A program made the position numbers and the translations under genes. A stretch of DNA of 64,000 bases from Elusimicrobiota bacterium. Its GTDB lineage: Bacteria; Elusimicrobiota; Elusimicrobia; UBA1565; UBA9628. Positions 53,516 to 61,839 of the stretch are shown piece after piece (the first letter of the stretch is position 1; every line of letters starts with the position of its first letter). The notes beneath the pieces are model-generated. The model searched no databases. It was not told the origin of the DNA and saw only the letters and a list, made by a program, of their open reading frames with translations. Location: contig JAHFCF010000002.1 in NCBI GenBank assembly GCA_023249645.1, positions 109,061 through 173,060 of the forward strand, in the 5' to 3' direction.

Positions 53516-54435
53516 TGAGCCTCGCGGCGACGCTGAGCGAACCTTTTATGGAAGAAAAAAACTACACGCACGAACCCGTGATGGTCGACGAGGTGCTCCA
53601 AGTCCTCGTCACCGAGCCCGCGGGCTTCTACCTCGACGCCACCCTGGGCCTGGGCGGGCACGCCGAGGCCATCCTGCGCACGATCTCGGCCCAAGGACGA
53701 CTCTTGGGATTGGACATGGACCCAGAGGCCCTGCAGGCCGCCGCCAACCGGCTCCAGAGCCACCCCGGGCGATTCCGGGCGGTCCGCGCCAATTTCAGAA
53801 CCCTGGGCCAAGTTTTGGAGAAGGAAAAATTCTTCCCCCTGGCCGGAGCCCTCTTCGACCTCGGCGTGAGCTCCATGCATTTCGACAAGCCCGAGAGGGG
53901 CTTCAGCTTCCAGCGCGAGGGGCCGCTCGACATGCGCCTGGACCCTGCCAATCCCCTGACCGCCGGCACCATCGTCAACAACTGGCCCGCCGAGCAGCTG
54001 GCCCTGCTCTTCAAGGAGTTCGGCGAGGAGCCCGCCGCCCTGCGCATCGCCCGCTCCATCGAAAGCCGACGCCGGTCCAAGCCCTTTAAGACGACGACCG
54101 AGCTGGCGGACTTCATCGCGGGGATCTTGCCGCGCGGCAAGACCCACCCCGCCACGCGGACCTTCATGGCCCTGCGCATCGCCGTCAACGCGGAGCTCGA
54201 GAACCTCACCCGCGGCCTGGAGAGCGTGCTGCCGTATCTGCGCCGGGGGGGACGCCTGGCCGTCATCAGCTTCCACTCGCTGGAGGACCGCATCGTCAAG
54301 AACATCTTCTCGTCGTTCGTCGAGCAGGGAGTCTGCCGCAGCGTCGCCGCCGCCGCGACGCCCTCGTCCGGGGAGATCAGCCGCAATCCCCGCTCACGCA
54401 GCGCGAAACTCAGGATCGTGGAGAAACTCTCATGA
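53512..54435 (+). CDS. rsmH: 16S rRNA (cytosine(1402)-N4) methyltransferase
   Basis: 307 aa. HEPVMVDEVLQVL, DATLGLGGHAEAIL, GLDMDPEAL, LFDLGVSSMHFDKPERGFSF, FMALRIAVNAELENL and VISFHSLEDRIVKNIF are all family blocks. The ATG at 53512 overlaps the mraZ stop; an ATG at 53548 (MEEKNYTHEPVM) is an alternative start. Confidence 0.95.
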   Translation: MMSLAATLSEPFMEEKNYTHEPVMVDEVLQVLVTEPAGFYLDATLGLGGHAEAILRTISAQGRLLGLDMDPEALQAAANRLQSHPGRFRAVRANFRTLGQVLEKEKFFPLAGALFDLGVSSMHFDKPERGFSFQREGPLDMRLDPANPLTAGTIVNNWPAEQLALLFKEFGEEPAALRIARSIESRRRSKPFKTTTELADFIAGILPRGKTHPATRTFMALRIAVNAELENLTRGLESVLPYLRRGGRLAVISFHSLEDRIVKNIFSSFVEQGVCRSVAAAATPSSGEISRNPRSRSAKLRIVEKLS

Positions 54436-54611
54436 CCATCAAAACAATCCTCAGCGGTTCGTCCACAGGCCTGGCCGCGCTCATCCGCCTCGACGCCGCC
54501 GCCAACACCCTTCGGGAGCGTCCCCAGACACCCGAGAAGACGACCCCTCTTTCAGCCGGCGTGCCGCCTCAATCCAAGCGCAGGATCTTCACCAGGAGGC
54601 ACGGCTCGTAA
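54432..54611 (+). CDS. Small 59-aa protein between rsmH and ftsL
   Basis: An ATGA overlap with the rsmH stop starts a frame of 59 codons ending TAA. The product begins MTIKTILSGSSTGLAAL, has a Pro/Thr-rich middle and ends basic (SKRRIFTRRHGS). No family recognised. The coupling supports translation, but the protein could also be a chance frame. Confidence 0.4.
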   Translation: MTIKTILSGSSTGLAALIRLDAAANTLRERPQTPEKTTPLSAGVPPQSKRRIFTRRHGS

Positions 54612-54620
54612 GAGTAAAAC

Positions 54621-54697
54621 AGATTTCGGCGGGCGCCTCTCGGCGCGGCGTCCGCTGAAGATTTGGCGGGGGCTTGTCTCGGCGCCAAGCCCCCGCC
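54621..54697 (+). promoter_or_regulatory. Tandem hairpins sharing one loop, upstream of ftsL
   Basis: Hairpin 1 pairs 54627-54637 with 54647-54657; hairpin 2 pairs GGCGGGGGCTTG (54665-54676) with 54686-54697. Both loops are TCTCGGCGC. The copies are 38 bp apart, each after AGATTT. The stems differ in sequence but both pair. Confidence 0.7.
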
Positions 54698-54709
54698 GAT
54701 AAATTTTCG

Positions 54710-55069
54710 ATGATAGAGAAAAAAAACCAGGCAAGGCGGGCCTTGAAAGTCGCAGCCGCCCTCCTCTTCGTCACGGCGATGGTCTGGCAGCATATCCAGG
54801 CCATCCGCCTGGGCTATCAATTGGATAAATCCCGTCAGCACCTCCTGACCCTGCGCTGCAGCTATGGGATGCTCCAAGGCGATATCGAGACCCTCTTGTC
54901 TCCAGCCAACCTCTCCCTGCAGGCCCGCAGCCGCCTGGGCATGTCCCTGGGCAGCCTGGACTCCCTGCGCGTGCTCGCCAAGGACCCCGCGGAGAATCCC
55001 TGCTCCGGGATCTTCCAACGCCTGCTCTCCCGCGCGCGCCGCACCTGGAACGCCTCTCTCGACGTTTAG
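54710..55069 (+). CDS. ftsL: FtsL-like divisome protein
   Basis: 119 aa. Basic start, one membrane helix (VAAALLFVTAMVWQHIQAI) and a Leu-rich coiled-coil-like segment (DKSRQHLLTLRCSYGMLQGDIETLL in parts), plus RSRLGM. Assigned to FtsL by shape and by place between rsmH and ftsI, since FtsL sequences diverge strongly. ATG at 54710. Confidence 0.7.
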   Translation: MIEKKNQARRALKVAAALLFVTAMVWQHIQAIRLGYQLDKSRQHLLTLRCSYGMLQGDIETLLSPANLSLQARSRLGMSLGSLDSLRVLAKDPAENPCSGIFQRLLSRARRTWNASLDV

Positions 55070-55078
55070 GAAGCCGCC

Positions 55079-56710
55079 GTGGACCTCCAGGCCCGTCTCG
55101 CCGTGGCGTCGGGAATCTGCCTTCTTCCCCTGGCGCCCCTGGCCGCGCGCCTGGCCCACCTCCAAGTCCTGGAGCACCGGCAGCTCCAATCGCGCGTCGA
55201 GGGCGAAGTCCTGCACGCGGCCCATGAGGCGCTCGGCCGAGGCGAGATCCTCGACCGCCGCGGCCGGCTGCTCGCCCAATCCGTTCCCGCATGGTCCTGC
55301 TTCCTGGACAAAACGCCGATCAAGGATGCGCGCGCCGCGGCGGAGCGACTCTCGCCGCTCTTGGCCATGCCCGCCTCCGAGATCCGGCGCCGCATGGACA
55401 CGGCCGCCCGCGTCGTCCGGATCAAGGACGGATTGGACGGCGCGCAATTCTCCGCGGTCACCGAATCCAAGCTCCCCGGCGTGAACCTCATCCTCACCCA
55501 AAAGCGCCTCTATCCCAACCAAGAACTCGCCCGCAACGTGCTGGGCATCGTGGGCGCTCAGGAGCATGGGCTTTCAGGGCTCGAGCTCGTCTTCGATGAG
55601 CGCCTGCGCGGCAAACCCCGTCTGCTCGCCTATCTGCGCGACGGCTCCGGCCGCGTCATCCAGAACGCGTCGGGTCCGGCTGCTCAGCGCCCCGAACCCC
55701 TGCGCCTGAGCATCAACCGCGACATCCAATTCCACGCCGAAGAGGTCCTCCGGGAGGCGACGGCGCAGTTCAAGGCCAAGGGCGGCATGATCATCGTCGA
55801 GGAACCGGCGACGGGCGCGCTGCTCGCCATGGCGGCCACGCCCCCGACGCATCTCAAGAACCCCATGGTCCAGGACACCTATGAGCCGGGATCCACCTTC
55901 AAGCTCGTGACCGCGGCGGCCGCTCTCGAGGAATCCGTGGTCTCGCTCGAGGATCCCTTCTTCTGCGAGAACGGGACCTACGAGGTCTCGCCCGGCGTAT
56001 TCATCCATGACCATGAGCCCTCCGCCAACCTCAACCTCCAGGGCATCCTCGAGCATTCCTCCAACATCGGAATCGCCAAGGTCGCCGAGAAGGTCGGGAC
56101 CAAGCGCTTCTACCGCTACACCCGGGCCTTCGGCTTCGGCCTGAAGACCGGCGTCACGCTCCCCGGCGAGACCGCCGGCCAGATGAAATCGCTGCCCGAG
56201 CTCACCAAGGTCGTTCTGGCCGCCTCCTCCTACGGCTACGGCCTGGGCGTGAGCGCGCTGCAGGTGGCCGACGCCTACAGCGCCCTGGCCAACGGGGGAA
56301 CCCTCTATGAGCCCACGATCCTTGACGGCAAACGGCCCGTGCGCGTGCGTCGTGTCATCTCCGAGAAGACGGCCCAGACCCTCACCCGGATGCTCGAAGG
56401 CGTCGTGGAGCACGGCACGGGCGCCTCGGCCCGCATCCCCGGCTGGCGCGTCGCCGGCAAGACCGGCACGGCCCGTAAAGTCGACCCGCGCACCGGCGAA
56501 TACTCCAACTCCGCCTACATGGCCTCCTTCGTGGGCTTTCTGCCAGCCAGCCGTCCCCGCTGGACCATCCTCGTCGTGATGGACGAGCCCAAGGGACAAT
56601 ACTACGGCGCCCAGGTCTCGGCCCCGGTCTTCGCGAAGCTGGCCCGGCGTCTCTTGGCCATGGAGGCCGTGCCCCCGGACGCGGACACCAATTTGGCAGC
56701 CGTCCCATGA
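55079..56710 (+). CDS. ftsI: Peptidoglycan transpeptidase FtsI (class B PBP)
   Basis: 543 aa. An N-terminal helix, a dimerisation domain with RGEILDRRGRLLAQSV, and a transpeptidase domain with STFK at 272-275, SSN at 327-329 and KTGTA at 461-465. Crosslinks septal peptidoglycan. The GTG at 55079 follows the ftsL stop by nine bases. Next in order should be murE, which is missing. Confidence 0.94.
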   Translation: MDLQARLAVASGICLLPLAPLAARLAHLQVLEHRQLQSRVEGEVLHAAHEALGRGEILDRRGRLLAQSVPAWSCFLDKTPIKDARAAAERLSPLLAMPASEIRRRMDTAARVVRIKDGLDGAQFSAVTESKLPGVNLILTQKRLYPNQELARNVLGIVGAQEHGLSGLELVFDERLRGKPRLLAYLRDGSGRVIQNASGPAAQRPEPLRLSINRDIQFHAEEVLREATAQFKAKGGMIIVEEPATGALLAMAATPPTHLKNPMVQDTYEPGSTFKLVTAAAALEESVVSLEDPFFCENGTYEVSPGVFIHDHEPSANLNLQGILEHSSNIGIAKVAEKVGTKRFYRYTRAFGFGLKTGVTLPGETAGQMKSLPELTKVVLAASSYGYGLGVSALQVADAYSALANGGTLYEPTILDGKRPVRVRRVISEKTAQTLTRMLEGVVEHGTGASARIPGWRVAGKTGTARKVDPRTGEYSNSAYMASFVGFLPASRPRWTILVVMDEPKGQYYGAQVSAPVFAKLARRLLAMEAVPPDADTNLAAVP

Positions 56711-56757
56711 AGCGAATGCGCCGAAAATATTCAGACGGGCAACTATGTCCGGACACA

Positions 56758-56783
56758 GTTCGACACAGCATCAAAAATTATAG
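56758..56783 (+). promoter_or_regulatory. Possible promoter upstream of murF
   Basis: TTCGACA (from 56758) and TATAGAAT (around 56780) in the gap between ftsI and murF, with a 15-16-nt spacer. Weak match; a second possible -10 (TATTAT) lies at 56846-56851. Confidence 0.35.
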
Positions 56784-56818
56784 AATCAAGACGGACCGAC
56801 GAGACGTCGTCGCTCAGT

Positions 56819-56842
56819 CCAACTGTGGGCGCCCACAGTTGG
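56819..56842 (+). promoter_or_regulatory. AACTGT-N8-ACAGTT palindrome upstream of murF
   Basis: 24-bp perfect palindrome CCAACTGTGGGC and complement. The inner 18 bp are identical to the element at 45515-45532. It is followed by GGTTTATTATTC, so it may act as an operator at the -35 position or as a weak terminator. A further CGACGA/TCGTCG hairpin lies at 56797-56812. Confidence 0.6.
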
Positions 56843-56863
56843 GTTTATTATTCAAGCCATAAA

Positions 56864-58228
56864 ATGAACCTCGACATGTCGTGGGAAGAGCTGGCCCGTG
56901 CCACGGGCGGCCGGCTCGCGCGCGGCAAGCCCGAGGCGCGCGCCGTGTCTCTGTCCACGGACACCCGCACCCTCAAGGACGGCGAGGTCTTCCTGGCCCT
57001 GAAGGGGGAGCGCTTCGACGCCCATGACCTTCTCGACGAGGCCCTCGCGCGCCGCGCGCTCGGCTGGATCGTGGATGAGCGCAAGCTCCCCGCCGCCGGT
57101 CCGGCGCAGATCGTCGCCGTGTCCGACACCTTGAAGGCCCTGCAGTCTCTGGCCGGCCATCACCGCCGCCGCTTCAAAATCCCCGTCGCCGGGATCACCG
57201 GCTCCAACGGCAAGACCACGACCAAGGAGATGCTCTCCGCCATCTGCCGGCGCGCGGGCCCGACCTGCTCCTCGCCCGGGAACTGGAACAACCATATCGG
57301 CGTGCCCCTCTCGGTCCTGGAGCTGACCCGGGAGCATCGCTACGGGGTCTTCGAGCTGGCCGATTCCAAGCCGGGCGACATCGCCGAAGTCGCGCGCATC
57401 GCCCAGCCGACGGTCGCGGTCATCACCAACATCGGGCCGGATCACCTGGAGTTCTACGGGACTCTGGAGAGGAACTTCCAGACCAAGGCCGAGATCCTAG
57501 ACGGCCTTCCTGCGGAAGGCCGTCTGGTCGTCAATCTCGACGATACCAGGCTCGCTGGCCTAGAAACGCGGCCCGGCCTGCGTACGGTCACCTTCGGCAC
57601 TGCGAGCCGCGCCTGCGTGCGCTGGTCGGGGGAGAATGAACTCAGCGTCGACGGCCGCAGGATGCCGATCCACCTGCGCTCTTTCGGAGGCCTCATCCGC
57701 CAGGACGCCGCGGCGGCCGCAGCCGCGGCCTGGGCCATGGGCCTCTCACCCGAAGCCATCCGTCAGGGCCTGGAGGACTACCATCCCGCCTCCTGGCGCA
57801 TGGAGCCCATGCGCCACGACTCAGGCTGCTCCGTCATCTTCGACGCCTACAACGCCAATCCCGCCTCCATGCGCGCCGCCATCGAGGCCTTCTGCGAGGA
57901 ATTCGCCGGACAGCCGAAGATCCTCGTCCTGGGCGACATGAAGGAGTTGGGGGCTCTCTCCCAGCGCTTCCACCAGGAACTGGGAGAGTGGCTGGCCAGC
58001 CTGCCCCTGCAGGGAGTCTATCTCGCTGGGCCAGAGATCCGCGAGACCTGGACGGCCCTGGAGAAAGCGAAGACCTCCTTCCCCGCGCGCTATGCCCTGA
58101 TCCCCGCTGAGTGGATGGACGACCTCAAGGGGCAATTGCGCGGCGGCAATGCCGTGATCTTCAAAGCCTCCCGGGCCATGCGCTTCGAGCAGATAGCCCA
58201 AGAACTCAAAATCCAAGCCATCCCCTAA
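56864..58228 (+). CDS. murF: UDP-MurNAc-tripeptide:D-Ala-D-Ala ligase
   Basis: 454 aa Mur ligase. SWEELARATGGRL and STDTRTLKDGEVFLALKG open the MurF/MurE-type N domain; ATP loop GITGSNGKTTTKEML near residue 113; VFELADSKPGDIAEVARIA; ILVLGDMKELG. The GDM block near the end is a MurF mark. It adds D-Ala-D-Ala to the UDP-MurNAc tripeptide. ATG at 56864. Confidence 0.92.
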   Translation: MNLDMSWEELARATGGRLARGKPEARAVSLSTDTRTLKDGEVFLALKGERFDAHDLLDEALARRALGWIVDERKLPAAGPAQIVAVSDTLKALQSLAGHHRRRFKIPVAGITGSNGKTTTKEMLSAICRRAGPTCSSPGNWNNHIGVPLSVLELTREHRYGVFELADSKPGDIAEVARIAQPTVAVITNIGPDHLEFYGTLERNFQTKAEILDGLPAEGRLVVNLDDTRLAGLETRPGLRTVTFGTASRACVRWSGENELSVDGRRMPIHLRSFGGLIRQDAAAAAAAAWAMGLSPEAIRQGLEDYHPASWRMEPMRHDSGCSVIFDAYNANPASMRAAIEAFCEEFAGQPKILVLGDMKELGALSQRFHQELGEWLASLPLQGVYLAGPEIRETWTALEKAKTSFPARYALIPAEWMDDLKGQLRGGNAVIFKASRAMRFEQIAQELKIQAIP

Positions 58229-58233
58229 AAAAA

Positions 58234-59319
58234 ATGCTCCATTATCTTTTCCTCATCAAAGGCGTCTGGAAGCCGCTCAATGTCTTCCAATACATCACCT
58301 TCCGCGCCGGAGGCGCGGCTTTGACCTCGCTGGCCATCTCCCTGTGGGCGGGGCCGCCCCTGATCGCCCTTCTGCGCCGCTTCAAGGTCGAGCAGGTCCA
58401 GCGGACCAACGGTCCCCAGACCCATCTCTACAAGCACGGCACCCCGACGATGGGAGGGCTTCTCATCTTCCTGACCTTGACGGGTTCGACCCTGCTCTGG
58501 ATGCGCTGGGACGACCGCTTCACGTGGCTGCTCCTGGCCGTCTCCACGGCCCTGGCCGCCGTCGGGGCGTGGGATGACTACGTCAAGCTGGTCCTCAAGG
58601 ACCCGCGCGGAGCCCCCTCGAGGGTCAAGTTCGCGGTGCAGGGCGCCACCGCGCTTCTGGTGGTCTGCTACCTCACCGTGCGTCCGCCCAACCCCGCCTA
58701 TACCACCATGCTCAACGTGCCCTACGCCAAGGATCTCTTCCTCGACCTGGGCGTGCTCTATTTCGTCCTGGCCGCCTTCATGATCGTGGGCTCCTCCAAC
58801 GCCGTCAATCTCACCGATGGATTGGATGGCCTGGCCTCGGGGAGCATCATCTTCTGCGCCATCACCTACGGCGTGCTCGCCTACCTCTGCGGCAACGCCA
58901 AGTTCTCGGCCTATCTGCGCATCGTCCACGTCGAGGGGGCGGGAGAGATCGCGGTGTTCCTCTCGGCCATGGTCGGCTCGTGCCTGGGATTCTTGTGGTT
59001 CAACGCCTATCCGGCCCAGATGTTCATGGGAGACACCGGCTCCCTCTTCTTGGGCGGCGCCATCGCCGTGGTCTCGCTCTGCGTCAAGGCCGAACTCCTT
59101 TTGCCGATCGTCGGCGGCATCTTTGTCGTGGAGACCCTCTCCGTCCTCATCCAGATGGCCTCCTTCAAGCTCCGCGCAGGCAAGCGCGTCTTCCGGATGG
59201 CTCCCCTGCACCATCATTTCGAGCTCTCCGGAGTGGCCGAGCCCAAGGTGACGGTGCGCTTCTGGATCATCTCCATCGTGCTCATGCTCACAGCCTTGGC
59301 CTCGCTCAAGATCCGATGA
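58234..59319 (+). CDS. mraY: Phospho-N-acetylmuramoyl-pentapeptide transferase
   Basis: 361 aa, ten predicted helices. KHGTPTMGG, WDDYVKL, SSNAVNLTDGLDGLA, FMGDTGSLFLGG and MAPLHHHFELSG are the conserved catalytic loops. Makes lipid I from UDP-MurNAc-pentapeptide and undecaprenyl phosphate. The stop overlaps murD (ATGA). Confidence 0.96.
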   Translation: MLHYLFLIKGVWKPLNVFQYITFRAGGAALTSLAISLWAGPPLIALLRRFKVEQVQRTNGPQTHLYKHGTPTMGGLLIFLTLTGSTLLWMRWDDRFTWLLLAVSTALAAVGAWDDYVKLVLKDPRGAPSRVKFAVQGATALLVVCYLTVRPPNPAYTTMLNVPYAKDLFLDLGVLYFVLAAFMIVGSSNAVNLTDGLDGLASGSIIFCAITYGVLAYLCGNAKFSAYLRIVHVEGAGEIAVFLSAMVGSCLGFLWFNAYPAQMFMGDTGSLFLGGAIAVVSLCVKAELLLPIVGGIFVVETLSVLIQMASFKLRAGKRVFRMAPLHHHFELSGVAEPKVTVRFWIISIVLMLTALASLKIR

Positions 59320-60665
59320 GATTCGTCCCCCAAGAATACCGCCGCCGGCGCGCCTGCGTCCTGGGCCTGGGAAGATCCGGCCAAGCCGCGGCCGCGCTCC
59401 TCGTCAAAAAGGGATTCAAGGTCTTCGCTACGGACCTGCGGCCCCGCCAAGAGATCAAGACCGCCCTGAAAGGCCTCGCCTCGAAGATCGCCTGGGAGGG
59501 GGGAAAACACAGCGACCGGGCGCTCCAGGCCAGCTTCGCCGTCAAGAGCCCGGGAGTGCCCTCGCGGGCGCCGATCCTCGAAAAACTCAAGACCGCCGGC
59601 ATCCCGATCTTCAGCGAACTCGAAACTGCGCTGGCCTTCTCCCCGACCCCCGATATCATGGCTATCACCGGGACCAACGGCAAGACCACGACCACGGCTC
59701 TCCTGGCGGAGATGTTCGGCCATCGTCGCGCGCCTGTCGCGGGGAACATCGGCACGCCTCTCTGCGGCATCATCGGCAAGATCCAGGCCAAGGACACCCT
59801 CATCCTCGAAGTCTCCAGCTATCAGCTCGAAGACAGCCAGTCCTTCCATCCGCAGGCCGCCGCCCTTCTCAACATCACCCCCGAGCATCTGGAGCACCAC
59901 GGGGGGATGCCGCGCTACATCGAGGCCAAGGCCAGGCTCTTCGCCGAACAGACCGGCGATGATTTCTGCGTGTTCAACGCCGAAGACCCGCTGGTCCTCA
60001 AGCTCTCGCGCCGAGCCCAGGGCCGCCGTCTCTATTTTGGCCGCCAGGGAACCTACACGCATTGCTGGGTCGAAGGCCGCAAGATCAAGGTCCGCCTCCC
60101 CGGCGTGAAGGAGATCTCCTTCACGCCGCCGCAGCTGCCCGGCGCGCACAACTTGGACAACGCCATGGCCGCGATCCTGCTCGGACTGGGCTGGGGTCTG
60201 AAAGCAGCAGCGGTACAAAAGGCCTTAAAAGCTTTCAGGGGCGTGCCCCACCGGCTCGAAGAGGCCGGCACCGCGCGCGGCCTGCGCTGCGTCAACGATT
60301 CCAAGGCCACCAACGTAGATTCGACCATGACGGCGCTCAAGACCTTCTCCAAGAAGAACGTGCTCGTGATCATGGGCGGCCTGCACAAGGGCAACCCCTA
60401 CACGACCCTGCGCCCGCTGATCGAATCGACGGTCAAGGGGATCCTCGCCATCGGCAGCGCGGCGCCGATCATCGAGAAGGACTTGAGCGGCTTGGTCCCG
60501 ATCCTTCCCTGCGGCGACCTGAGGACCGCTTTCGAAACGGCCCTGCAGATCGGCTCGGCCGGAGACGTGCTGCTGCTCTCTCCCGCCTGCGCCTCTTTCG
60601 ACCAGTTCAGAGATTTCGAGGACCGCGGCGACCAGTTCAAGGAGCTGGTCCGGGCCGCCGGATGA
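59316..60665 (+). CDS. murD: UDP-MurNAc-L-alanine:D-glutamate ligase
   Basis: 449 aa. ACVLGLGRSGQAAAALL at the start, ATP loop AITGTNGKTTTTALLAEM near residue 115, EVSSYQLED, ITPEHLEHHGG and NDSKATNVDSTMTAL. Adds D-glutamate, two steps before MurF; the MurE step is not encoded nearby. Confidence 0.94.
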   Translation: MRFVPQEYRRRRACVLGLGRSGQAAAALLVKKGFKVFATDLRPRQEIKTALKGLASKIAWEGGKHSDRALQASFAVKSPGVPSRAPILEKLKTAGIPIFSELETALAFSPTPDIMAITGTNGKTTTTALLAEMFGHRRAPVAGNIGTPLCGIIGKIQAKDTLILEVSSYQLEDSQSFHPQAAALLNITPEHLEHHGGMPRYIEAKARLFAEQTGDDFCVFNAEDPLVLKLSRRAQGRRLYFGRQGTYTHCWVEGRKIKVRLPGVKEISFTPPQLPGAHNLDNAMAAILLGLGWGLKAAAVQKALKAFRGVPHRLEEAGTARGLRCVNDSKATNVDSTMTALKTFSKKNVLVIMGGLHKGNPYTTLRPLIESTVKGILAIGSAAPIIEKDLSGLVPILPCGDLRTAFETALQIGSAGDVLLLSPACASFDQFRDFEDRGDQFKELVRAAG

Positions 60666-60669
60666 TCCC

Positions 60670-61839
60670 GTGAGGCGACAACATCCCGCGGACTACCCCC
60701 TGCTCTTCATCATCCTCGCCCTCTTGGGAGGCGGCCTGGTCATGGTCTTATCCGCGAGCGCCATCCTGGCGGAAAGGCGCTACGGAGGCTCCCTGTTCTT
60801 CTTCAAGCGCCAGCTGCTGTGGACGGCCATCGGCCTGGGAGCGCTGTGGTTCTTCGGCCGCCTCAACTACAACCGCCTCAAGGAATGGGTCTGGCCCATC
60901 TTCTTTCTGACCGCGACGGCCCTGGTCTGCGCGCTGCTCGCGCCGGCCCGGGAGAAGGTCCACCGCTGGCTGCCCCTGGGGCCCTTCACGCTCCAACCCT
61001 CCGAGTTCGCCAAATTCGCCTCCATCCTCTTCCTCTCCTACTACCTCGACCGAAAGCACTCCAAGGCGCCCTCGCTCATGCGCGGGTTGCTGGTGCCGGC
61101 CGGCGTCGTCTCGGGACTGCTCCTCCTGATCGGTTTGGAGCCCGACCTGGGCACTCCCATCCTCATCTTCCTCGTCACCCTGGCCCTCATCTGGATCGGC
61201 GGGGGACGCTTGCGCCACATCCTGGGCGCGTTCGCCTGCGCCCTGCCTCTGCTCGCCTATGAGATCATCAAGCACCCCTACCGCTTGACGCGTCTCATGC
61301 ATTACATCGGGATGCTGCGCGGCACATCCGAGGCGAGCTACCAGCTCGAGCAGGCCGTCCTGGCCGTCGGATCCGGGGGCTGGTTCGGCAAAGGCATCGG
61401 CGCCTCGCAGCTCAAGCTCATGTATCTGCCCACCCCGCACACGGACTTCATCTTCCCCGTGGTCTGCGAGGAACTCGGCCTCTTGGGTGCCCTGGTTCTT
61501 CTAGGATTCTTCGCCGCGCTCCTGGTGCGCGGCATGCGCGTGGCCAAGTCCGCACCGAACCTCTTCGGCTCGCTTTTGGCCGCGGGCATCACGCTGACTA
61601 TCTGCATGCAGGCCTTCATCAACGCCTGCATGTCCATCGGGCTCTTGCCCACCAAAGGGATGCCCATGCCCTTCATCTCGTATGGAGGCTCGTCTTTGCT
61701 CTTCACGCTGGCGGCGTCCGGGGTCCTGCTCAATGTCTCGCGCCACTGTTCTCTGCACGACAAATACCTAGCCCACGGCCCGCCCAGTGTGACCAAGGAT
61801 GGGCCCTGGCCCGGCTTCAAGACCGCCCACAGACCATGA
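60670..61839 (+). CDS. ftsW: Lipid II polymerase FtsW (SEDS family)
   Basis: 389 aa, about ten helices. RQLLWTAIGLGAL, RWLPLGPFTLQPSEFAKFA, LEPDLGTPILIF, GWFGKGIGASQLKLMYLPTPHTDFIFPVVCEELG (in parts) and PFISYGGSSLLFTLAASG mark SEDS glycosyltransferases. Start GTG at 60670. The unusual tail after the last helix carries a HGPPSV stretch. Overlaps murG (ATGA). Confidence 0.93.
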   Translation: MRRQHPADYPLLFIILALLGGGLVMVLSASAILAERRYGGSLFFFKRQLLWTAIGLGALWFFGRLNYNRLKEWVWPIFFLTATALVCALLAPAREKVHRWLPLGPFTLQPSEFAKFASILFLSYYLDRKHSKAPSLMRGLLVPAGVVSGLLLLIGLEPDLGTPILIFLVTLALIWIGGGRLRHILGAFACALPLLAYEIIKHPYRLTRLMHYIGMLRGTSEASYQLEQAVLAVGSGGWFGKGIGASQLKLMYLPTPHTDFIFPVVCEELGLLGALVLLGFFAALLVRGMRVAKSAPNLFGSLLAAGITLTICMQAFINACMSIGLLPTKGMPMPFISYGGSSLLFTLAASGVLLNVSRHCSLHDKYLAHGPPSVTKDGPWPGFKTAHRP

